64,000 bases of DNA from G963677445 sp963678275 (GTDB lineage Bacteria; Bacteroidota; Ignavibacteria; Ignavibacteriales; Melioribacteraceae), in contig OY782765.1 of assembly GCA_963678275.1 (NCBI GenBank), positions 1,302,001 to 1,366,000 of the forward strand, given 5' to 3'. Both the position numbers and the translations under genes were made by a program. The notes below the pieces were generated by a model. The model saw only the letters and a program-made list of their open reading frames with translations, searched no databases and was not told where the DNA came from. Of the stretch, positions 53,883 to 61,421 are shown piece by piece (the first letter of the stretch is position 1; each line of letters opens with the position of its first letter).

Positions 53883-55133
53883 TTACATATTCCTTATAAT
53901 TTCGTTGCCAAATTCCGAGCATTTCACTTCTTTTGAGCCGGGCATCTGCCTCGCGAAGTCATAAGTAACCACTTTGGAGGAAATTGTTTTTGAAATAGCT
54001 TCTTCAACTTTGTCGGCTGCTTCGGTCCATCCCAGGTACCTGAGCATCATAACTCCTGAAAGAATCACTGATCCGGGATTCACTTTATCCATTCCCGCGT
54101 ATTTGGGCGCTGTTCCGTGTGTGGCTTCAAAAAGAGCGAGATGATAACTCATATTGGCTCCCGGCGCAATACCCAATCCACCGACCTGGGCGGCGCATGC
54201 ATCTGAAAGATAATCTCCGTTGAGGTTTGGTGTGGCGAGCACTTCATATTCTTTCGGTCTTAAAAGCACCTGCTGGAACATACTATCGGCAATTCTGTCC
54301 TTAATTACTATTTTACCTTCCGGAACCTTACCGTCATATTTTTCCCACAATTCATCTTCTGAAATTGTCTTTTCAGGATAATACTCTTTCGCGGCTTCAT
54401 ATCCCCAGTCCCTGAAAGCTCCTTCGGTAAATTTCATAATATTACCCTTGTGAACCAGTGTTACACTTTCACGGTTGTTTTCAATCGCGTATTCGATTGC
54501 TTTTTTTACCAGACGGGCTGTGCCGAAGCGACTGATCGGCTTGATTCCGATACCTGAAGAATTCCTGATATTTTTCCCGAATTTGCTATTAATATACTGT
54601 ACGATGTCATCACCTTCAGGTGTTCCCGCTTTGAATTCTATCCCGGCATAAACATCTTCGGTATTTTCACGAAAGATAACAACATCCATATCACCTGGTC
54701 TTTTAACAGGGCTTGGTGTGCCGTCATAGTATTTCACCGGACGCACACAGGCGAAAAGATCGAGCTTCTGACGAAGGGCTACATTCAGACTTCTGATACC
54801 ACCGCCGACAGGAGTTGTCAAAGGTCCTTTGATGGCAACTATATATTCCTTGATAGCCTCAACTGTTTCTTCAGGCAGCCATTCATTTTCACCGTAAGTA
54901 TCAACAGCTTTTTCCCCGGCAAATATCTCCATCCAGACAATCTTTTTCTTTCCCCCATATGCTTTCTCTACTGAAGCGTCCAGAACTGCTTTTGACGCCC
55001 GCCAGATATCGGGGCCTATTCCATCCCCTTCAATAAAAGGAATTATCGGATCATCCGGAATCATCAGCTTGTCATTTTCCACTGTGATCTTTGTTCCATT
55101 TTCCGGCACTGTTATTTTCTTAAAACTGGTCAT
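53883..55133 (-). CDS. icd: NADP-dependent isocitrate dehydrogenase
   Basis: 416 residues; isocitrate to 2-oxoglutarate in the TCA cycle. Motifs: FIEGDGIGPDIW, GIRSLNVALRQKLDLFACVRPVKY, IFRENTEDVYAGIE, VHKGNIMKFTEGAFRDWGY and YLSDACAAQVGG. The length and motifs fit the E. coli-type enzyme. AGGAG is seven bases before the ATG. It lies between membrane and housekeeping genes of unrelated function. Confidence 0.95.
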   Translation of the reverse strand: MTSFKKITVPENGTKITVENDKLMIPDDPIIPFIEGDGIGPDIWRASKAVLDASVEKAYGGKKKIVWMEIFAGEKAVDTYGENEWLPEETVEAIKEYIVAIKGPLTTPVGGGIRSLNVALRQKLDLFACVRPVKYYDGTPSPVKRPGDMDVVIFRENTEDVYAGIEFKAGTPEGDDIVQYINSKFGKNIRNSSGIGIKPISRFGTARLVKKAIEYAIENNRESVTLVHKGNIMKFTEGAFRDWGYEAAKEYYPEKTISEDELWEKYDGKVPEGKIVIKDRIADSMFQQVLLRPKEYEVLATPNLNGDYLSDACAAQVGGLGIAPGANMSYHLALFEATHGTAPKYAGMDKVNPGSVILSGVMMLRYLGWTEAADKVEEAISKTISSKVVTYDFARQMPGSKEVKCSEFGNEIIRNM

Positions 55134-55134
55134 A

Positions 55135-56103
55135 TTATTTCTCCTGAAATTTTTCCTGGTTCATGGTGATTTCACCAAACCGTTTTTGATACAAAAACAC
55201 ACTTACTGCTCCTACCAGAACAGCGAACCATAATGTGACAACCCGAACCAGGAAAGTGGCGGCAACCGCGAGATTTTTTTCTCCCCCCACCCTTATAATC
55301 AGATAAGTAAGAGATCCTTCGGTCACTCCCAAACCACCCGGAAGCATGGTTATCGCACCCGCGATAGTGGCAAACGCGTACATAAAACTCGCGTATCCCA
55401 GGTTAATACCCAAATCAAAAACTGTAAGAACGATATACAATCCCAGACATTCAAAAAACCAGGCTACCAGACTCAATAAAGTCATCAGGTATAACGGCGC
55501 CGGTCTGAGAAGATTATATGAACTTTCATAGGCATTGCGAATCGGTTCAGCATATTTTCCGGCAAATTTAACCTTAAGCAGCAATGAAATTATTTTCATT
55601 GAAAAATTCTTCTTCGAAATAATAACAACAATCAGCAGGAAAAAAATTCCCGTTCCAAGAACAATTTCTTTGCCAAAATCAAATAACCATGCTCCGACAA
55701 GTCCGATCAAGACAAGAGATATCATATCCGTTATTCTTTCCGCGAATATAACAGGCGCCGTCTTTCCTATTGGCTCGCCGGTTACCTGTTTTACAAGATA
55801 AGATTTCAGGAGTTCCCCCATCTTCCCGGGAGTAACACTCATAATCAGACCCGACAAAAATATCGCGAAAGAATCTTTACGGCTAATTTTAATGTTTATA
55901 ATAGAAAGGTAATAATGCCATTTTAAAAATCTGAAAAAATAGTTAAGGAATGGAAGGGTTATCAGCAGCGGCAGAAAACGCCAGTCAAAATTCTTAAATG
56001 ACTCGAGAACTGCGTTGTAATCGGCATAAATAGAGAGACCAAGATATATTATCGCCGCGGCGGCAAGAGCGATAAAAATGTTTTTTTTAACTTTCTTCAA
56101 CAA
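55135..56103 (-). CDS. Lysylphosphatidylglycerol synthase-type flippase-like membrane protein
   Basis: 322 residues with about seven to eight membrane segments. It has the family segment SVTPGKMGELLKSYLVKQVTG and ITDMISLVLIGLVG, matching the UPF0104/LPG_synthase_TM domain without the catalytic domain. It may flip or handle lipid-linked compounds. The start is TTG at 56101-56103, overlapping maf by seven bases. Its product probably serves envelope biogenesis with the neighbouring genes (inference). Confidence 0.85.
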   Translation of the reverse strand: MLKKVKKNIFIALAAAAIIYLGLSIYADYNAVLESFKNFDWRFLPLLITLPFLNYFFRFLKWHYYLSIINIKISRKDSFAIFLSGLIMSVTPGKMGELLKSYLVKQVTGEPIGKTAPVIFAERITDMISLVLIGLVGAWLFDFGKEIVLGTGIFFLLIVVIISKKNFSMKIISLLLKVKFAGKYAEPIRNAYESSYNLLRPAPLYLMTLLSLVAWFFECLGLYIVLTVFDLGINLGYASFMYAFATIAGAITMLPGGLGVTEGSLTYLIIRVGGEKNLAVAATFLVRVVTLWFAVLVGAVSVFLYQKRFGEITMNQEKFQEK

Positions 56104-56684
56104 TTGCCGGTAAATTCCTTTAATTTTAGATAAAATTGAGCAAGCGGCAACCCCACCACATTATAATAACATCCTTCAATCGATTTAACAAAAACTGCCC
56201 CGAAATCATCCTGAATGCCATATGCGCCTGCTTTATCCATCGGGCTCCCCCCTTCTATGTAGTCATCAATTTCATCGTCGGATAAATGCCTGAATGTTAC
56301 CGCGGTTTTAACATAATCGCTTACTTTTTTGCCCGAAACTTTGTCTGCTATGCAAAACCCTGTAAAAACAAAATGAGTATTGCCGCTTAAATTCCTCAGG
56401 ATTTTAAACGCCTCCTTTTTATCAGCAGGTTTTCCGATTATTTCGTTATTCAAAACAACAATTGTATCTGCCGTAACTAAAATTCCCTCTTCCACATTTG
56501 CAAAAGCCATTTCCATTTTTTCCTCTGAAAGCCTTATTACCGCGTTTTCGGGAGTTTCATTCTCCTCAACTACTTCATCGTGATCAACCGAAAAAGAAGA
56601 AAAAGTTAAGCCAATCTGCTCCAGCAGTTTTTTTCTCCTCGGTGAACGTGACGCGAGATACAAAGGTTTTCCAGGTTTAAACAT
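56097..56684 (-). CDS. maf: Maf nucleotide pyrophosphatase
   Basis: 195 residues; hydrolyses non-canonical or certain canonical nucleoside triphosphates (dTTP/UTP type) to monophosphates. Motifs: YLASRSPRRKKLLEQIGL, VTADTIVVLNNEIIGKP and MDKAGAYGIQD. The ATG at 56684 lacks a strong SD. It overlaps the flippase-like gene. Confidence 0.93.
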   Translation of the reverse strand: MFKPGKPLYLASRSPRRKKLLEQIGLTFSSFSVDHDEVVEENETPENAVIRLSEEKMEMAFANVEEGILVTADTIVVLNNEIIGKPADKKEAFKILRNLSGNTHFVFTGFCIADKVSGKKVSDYVKTAVTFRHLSDDEIDDYIEGGSPMDKAGAYGIQDDFGAVFVKSIEGCYYNVVGLPLAQFYLKLKEFTGNC

Positions 56685-56734
56685 ATTTAACCCGCTAAAT
56701 AAAAAAATAAAATTGGATTTGAGTCGCCGGGATA

Positions 56735-57136
56735 TCAGCGGAAGAGTGCTTTAATGCTTCCCCAGGTTCTTTTTACACCCGATACATTATGAGTGACAGA
56801 AGCATAACCTGAATATGAAACATTACCATCCTTGTCAACTATTTTTAACTGGTATACGTAGAAAGATTCTGAAGTTTTGTAGGCATTCTCATCTACAAAA
56901 TTATAGGTAGAAAAATCTCCCTTTGCCACCACATCCAGTAATTCGACCAGATTGTTTTTATCTTTACCCCTGAGTATCACAAATTTCTGGAGATTGGTTT
57001 CCCTCCCGGTCTGCCAGTTCAATACAATATTTTCACCATTGCTCGTAGCGGTGAAATATTCAATAAATGCTCCGGCAGTAACCAGACTGTAGAATGTAAA
57101 CAGGATAATTGATATAAACAACTTAGTCTTTTTCAT
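56735..57136 (-). CDS. Small secreted protein with FN3-like domain
   Basis: 133 residues from the ATG at 57136: signal peptide MKKTKLFISIILFTFYSLVTAG, then a beta-rich fibronectin-like domain (IEYFTATSNGENIVLNWQTG, LKIVDKDGNVSYSGYASV). No T9SS sorting tail. A longer frame to 57298 runs into the repeat and has no signal sequence, so it is rejected. The ligand is unknown. Confidence 0.75.
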   Translation of the reverse strand: MKKTKLFISIILFTFYSLVTAGAFIEYFTATSNGENIVLNWQTGRETNLQKFVILRGKDKNNLVELLDVVAKGDFSTYNFVDENAYKTSESFYVYQLKIVDKDGNVSYSGYASVTHNVSGVKRTWGSIKALFR

Positions 57137-57264
57137 GTGTGCAATATATTTTTTCCATTGGAAATTGTCAAGTTCCCGACATGAATAAATTATTAATAGA
57201 TCATTTTTTACCCTGTTATTTACCCCGCTCACCTCTGAGAACCTCTTAAAAATAATAAATTGCA

Positions 57265-57505
57265 ATTCGTAATCATAAACTGGCAGAACCAGAAACAATG
57301 AGGAATTACGAATTACGAATTACTAATTAGGAATTGACTTTCCCCAGGTATTACCAATTAATTATCATTCCGGTTTTTTGCGTCCTTTGCGAAAAGACCA
57401 TCCAAAGGCGGGCAGGCCGGAATCTAATGCCAAATTTTACTGGCAATCAGATAAAAACCTTTCCATTTTGCGTAGAATTTAACTCCTTACGGAATAAGCT
57501 GACCA
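57265..57505. repeat. Solitary array A unit
   Basis: Carries AGGAATTACGAATTACG heptamers, the anchor GACTTTCCCCAGGT at 57336, CATTCCGGTTTTTTGCG, GGCCGGAATCTAATGCC and the module CCATTTTGCGTAGAATTT with ACTCCTTACGGAATAA. It is nearly identical to the 26.8-28.3 kb units, which shows that the unit can move or be copied over 29 kb. Confidence 0.85.
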
Positions 57506-57509
57506 GGCC

Positions 57510-58375
57510 GGTAGTAAAGAGCGGTTGTGGAGAGTCGCTTAATTGATAATGGATAATTGACAATTGCTGATTAAAGATGGCTCAGGTTTTATACGGTGCT
57601 TATTTATCCTGTTACTCTTTATAATTTACTTAATCCTTTTCTTCCTTTTTTTTCCCCGATCCATCATATTGTCCTTTGAATAAGGTTAATTTTTACGTCG
57701 GTTTACCTCTGCTGCCAAGGTTAAACATTACCAATAATGTTTCATTACATTCCTTTCATTCCTCATTCGCAATTCCTTTCGTGGGATTTTGTGTTTTTAT
57801 GATTTTGTGGCCTTTTTTTTGCCTTAATCCTCGACATTAATGAAAAATGAGGTAATCTTTGCTTTTTAATTGTTCATTATTCATTATTAATTGTTAATTG
57901 TAATTTCTTGCCATTTTGCGTAGAATTTGACTCCTTACGGAATAAACTGGTAGAACCAGAACAGAAATAACTCTGTTTGCTTGCCCTTATACAAATTGGA
58001 CAATATCACCGCCGCCTACCATACCGTCATAATACTCTTACTCATACTCCTGCTCTTACTCTGATTTTTTCATAAGGTTAATAAGATTTAAGTTTTATGG
58101 GGGTTTACCCCTGCTGCCAAGGTTAGAATAATCAAGAAAAAAGACTCATTACATTCCTTTCATTCCTAATTCCTCATTCGTAATTCGTAATTCGTAATTC
58201 CTTTCGTGGGATTTTGTGTTTTTATGATTTTGTGGCCTTTTTTTTGCCTTAATCCTCGACATTAATGGAAAATGAGGTAATCTTTGCTTTTTAATTGTTC
58301 ATTATTCATTATTAATTGTTAATTGTAATTTTTCCATTTTGCGCAGAATTTGATTGTTTACCAGATAATTCAATT
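57510..58375. repeat. Two diverged family B units
   Basis: Two units of about 410 bases (with TCATTACATTCCTTTCATTC at 57743 and 58148), each followed by TTTCGTGGGATTTTGTGTTT, TAATCCTCGACATTAATG, AATTGTTCATTATTCATTAT and the module CCATTTTGCGTAGAATTTGA. The start of the small frame seen in array B is not preserved. Positions 58025-58070 add a low-complexity TACTCN hexamer block. The 58.1 kb unit ends only about 20 bases before the MATE gene stop. Confidence 0.8.
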
Positions 58376-58391
58376 CTTATTTTTAAAGAAA

Positions 58392-59744
58392 CTACAGCTT
58401 TTTTAGTTTCTTCCAGTCCATCACCGAATATTTAATCAGCACAACCATCGAAAAAACAAAAACATAAAAAGGTATGGCGGCCCACGCGCCGGTCAATCCC
58501 AATCCGAGATAAACCCCCAAAAACCATGCAAGAGGCACAAACATCATCCAGTTAACAATTATTTCAGTCATCATAACAAAAAAAGTTTTTCCCGCCGCCT
58601 GTAGTCCGTTGGACATAACTGCCGAGGTTGCGTAAAATACCTGCCCAATTCCGGCAATTCTCAGCGCCGGCACTGCTGTTTCGATTACACCGCTGTCGTC
58701 GGTGATCAGTGAAAGAATAATTCTCGGGGCTCCTACAAATACCGCCCCCACAATCAAAGTATAGAGTGTCGCCAGTTTGCCGGTTTCAAATCCATAATAT
58801 TTGGCGAGATTAAGTTTACCAAAGCCGATATTATTTCCTACCAAAGTCTGTACGGCAATCCCAAAACCCATACAGGGCATAATAGTTATAAAGAGAGATG
58901 AAATTACAGCCTGACTCGCGGCCTGTTCAGAAATTCCAATAAGTCCCGAAATCGCGACGAAAGAGAGAAATCCAACCAGAAGAAATACATTCTGGAATGA
59001 AACCGGCAGAGAAATTTTCAGAATTGAAGAGGCAAATTTCCTGTTGAATCCCAGTCGTTTGAAATATTTAAATTTATCTTTATACCTTGGCAAAAAGAGG
59101 ATTATAAGATAAAAAAAGACATCATTAATTGTGGCGATAGTGGAGCCCAGCCCTGCTCCCGCAAGCCCCATTGGTTCCATTCCGAAAGCGCCGAAAATAA
59201 AAATATAATTATAGATAATATTCTGAACATTGGCGAGAATTCCGGAATACATAAAAATTTTGGTTTTGGAAATACCGAAAAAAAATCCCCGGTAAGTAAC
59301 CGTTATCAGAAAAAAAGGTATTCCCATAAAACGGTAATAGAGATATTCACCCGCGAGAAGACCAACTTTATCATCGGCAGCGAGAAGGTCGCTTATATCA
59401 AAAGCAAAATAGATTACCATTAACCCGACAGTTCCCCCAATACCCACAGAGAGGATAAGTGAAGTATTGAGAACTTCTCCGCACGCTTTAAATTCTCCCC
59501 CGCCAAACCTCCTCGCGGTCAAAACATGAGTGCCAGTTGCCAGACTCGAAAAAAAAGCCACAATTGCCCACGTTGCCAGAACTCCTATACCCATCGCGGC
59601 AAGAGAATATTCAGCATGAGGTATTCTTCCAACCATCGCTGTGTCAACCAGTGAAACAACCATTTGAGTCGATAATCCCGCAATAGCCGGCAGCGCGATC
59701 TGCAATATATATTTGTATGTTTTTGTCTTACCGGAAAATTTCAT
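58392..59744 (-). CDS. MATE-family efflux transporter
   Basis: 450 residues with about 12 membrane segments. The two homologous halves start at ILQIALPAIAGLSTQMVVSLVDTAMVGR and ILKISLPVSFQNVFLLVGFLSFVAIS, the usual MATE pattern. It exports cationic or other small molecules using a sodium or proton gradient; the substrate is unknown. No SD before the ATG (A/T-rich), not unusual in this group. The 3' end borders the repeat island. Confidence 0.93.
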   Translation of the reverse strand: MKFSGKTKTYKYILQIALPAIAGLSTQMVVSLVDTAMVGRIPHAEYSLAAMGIGVLATWAIVAFFSSLATGTHVLTARRFGGGEFKACGEVLNTSLILSVGIGGTVGLMVIYFAFDISDLLAADDKVGLLAGEYLYYRFMGIPFFLITVTYRGFFFGISKTKIFMYSGILANVQNIIYNYIFIFGAFGMEPMGLAGAGLGSTIATINDVFFYLIILFLPRYKDKFKYFKRLGFNRKFASSILKISLPVSFQNVFLLVGFLSFVAISGLIGISEQAASQAVISSLFITIMPCMGFGIAVQTLVGNNIGFGKLNLAKYYGFETGKLATLYTLIVGAVFVGAPRIILSLITDDSGVIETAVPALRIAGIGQVFYATSAVMSNGLQAAGKTFFVMMTEIIVNWMMFVPLAWFLGVYLGLGLTGAWAAIPFYVFVFSMVVLIKYSVMDWKKLKKL

Positions 59745-59862
59745 ATGCTGTTAAACTAAAAAAAAAAATCATTAGAGAAAAAAACTCTTTTGGGAACTTA
59801 TTAAAATTCAACAAATATTATAGATTATTGATGAAATAAATATTTTTATTGCTTTGTACAAC

Positions 59863-59892
59863 TTGACTTTAAGGCACTGAAATGGCTATTTT
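59863..59892 (+). promoter_or_regulatory. Possible promoter of the 59928 gene
   Basis: TTGACT (59863-59868) and TATTTT (59887-59892) with an 18-base spacer lie 36 bases upstream of the ATG. This fits a sigma-70 type promoter by eye; the Bacteroidota-specific TAnnTTTG form is only partly matched. Confidence 0.45.
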
Positions 59893-59927
59893 TAACTACC
59901 TATTCATAACATAAAACGGAGGTATGT

Positions 59928-61394
59928 ATGAAAAAAGCCTTACCAATTAGTATTTTCTTAACAGCCATAATTTTATCCGGTTCACTTTTTGCCCAAAACT
60001 TTGATAGTGAGTGGCATTGTCTTTATGCCACCTACGACGCGAGCAACAATGGCACCGGCTATAACACAATCTCTGTCGGCGCGATAGCCGACAATGAATT
60101 TGTTGCTCTGGTAAACAGAGCCAACCAGGGAAGCTATTATCTTGTAGGATACCGTGACGCTGATTCAGCAAATGGACGTCTCGGTCAGTATCCTTATGCC
60201 GAACCCGGTTTCGCGCAGATATGGCAGTCTGGTTTCGACCAGATAGCTATGGAAGATCCGAACGATATTTCTGTCGGAGCAGATGAAAGAATTTATGTCG
60301 CTAGTAATGATCCCGACAGAAACATTTTAACTTTCACACTGGGGCAGGACAGCGTATTATCCGATGTTTACCGTCTGCCCACAGGCGCCGATTATCTCTA
60401 TGGCATTGATGTTGACGATCAGGGCCGTGTATTTGTCACTTCGGTTGATACCGACAATAATACAAGCAAAGTGCTTGTATATGACAATGTAACTAATGAA
60501 GGAGCCTGGACCGATCCGGTATTCACTACCGCTACTGTTATGCAGATAATTGATCTTCCCGATGAAGGTGAAGCGCGAGGCATTACAGTAAATTCAGATG
60601 GTTCCGTTATCTGGGTTTCTGTCTGGCATTCAAAAAAAGTTTATTGCTACACCGGTGCGCCTGAAACAGGTTATACACTCGATACCGGTTTTAACTTCGA
60701 GCTTGATGACATTTATTATGTTGAAGAAGGTGGTATTGTTACCGATACTGTTTATCCCGGTCCCTGGGGACTTCAGTATATGGAACAAAACAACATTCTT
60801 TTCATGTGCGCCGATGCCGATTATCAGTTGGGAAACGCTTATCAGTACGCGAAAATATTCCTGATGAATCCGCAGGACGCTACTCTGCTCGATACTGTTA
60901 ATGTTGCGTGGTGGAATTATATTACACTCGATTCTTCTTATACAAACAGATCAGGCGGTACAGATCCGGGTAACGCGTCCGGATACGCATCTACATATTA
61001 TGTAGACGTTGATGACAACGGCAATATCTACAGCCAGTCCTTTTATGGCTGGACAGCCGAAAAATGGCAGTACCAGGGAACTCTGCCTGTGGTAACTTCA
61101 CTACGACAGACAAGCAGCCTGATTCCTGAAAAATTTGAGCTTAACCAAAACTTCCCCAATCCTTTTAACCCTTCAACCACAATATCATTCTCAATCAGCG
61201 AAAGAGCTGTTATAACATTGAATGTTTATTCAGTAACCGGCGAGCTGGTTGCGAGTCTGGTCTCCGGGGAAGAATTTGAAGCAGGCACATATGAAACAAC
61301 TCTTGACGCCTCAAATCTCGCGTCAGGAATTTATCTCTATTCACTCACCACAGGTGATGTTAAATTAACTAAAAAAATGACTCTGCTTAAATAA
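59928..61394 (+). CDS. Secreted T9SS protein with six-bladed-propeller-like N-terminal region
   Basis: 488 residues. A signal peptide (ending LFAQ) is followed by a repeat-rich region (about 45-380) with PNDISVGADERIYVASNDPDRN, YGIDVDDQGRVFVTSVD and RGITVNSDGSVIWVSVWHSKKVY, which resembles NHL/SMP-30-type propeller blades. The T9SS type A sorting domain is QNFPNPFNPSTTIS, ending KMTLLK. GGAGG lies five bases before the ATG. The next gene begins 27 bases later and they are likely co-transcribed. Confidence 0.87.
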   Translation: MKKALPISIFLTAIILSGSLFAQNFDSEWHCLYATYDASNNGTGYNTISVGAIADNEFVALVNRANQGSYYLVGYRDADSANGRLGQYPYAEPGFAQIWQSGFDQIAMEDPNDISVGADERIYVASNDPDRNILTFTLGQDSVLSDVYRLPTGADYLYGIDVDDQGRVFVTSVDTDNNTSKVLVYDNVTNEGAWTDPVFTTATVMQIIDLPDEGEARGITVNSDGSVIWVSVWHSKKVYCYTGAPETGYTLDTGFNFELDDIYYVEEGGIVTDTVYPGPWGLQYMEQNNILFMCADADYQLGNAYQYAKIFLMNPQDATLLDTVNVAWWNYITLDSSYTNRSGGTDPGNASGYASTYYVDVDDNGNIYSQSFYGWTAEKWQYQGTLPVVTSLRQTSSLIPEKFELNQNFPNPFNPSTTISFSISERAVITLNVYSVTGELVASLVSGEEFEAGTYETTLDASNLASGIYLYSLTTGDVKLTKKMTLLK

Positions 61395-61421
61395 CAAACA
61401 ATAAATATTCCTGGAGGAAGT

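Noticed and set aside
57137..57298. N-terminal extension of the small secreted protein
   Set aside because: Extension enters the repeat, lacks SD, and hides a good signal peptide.
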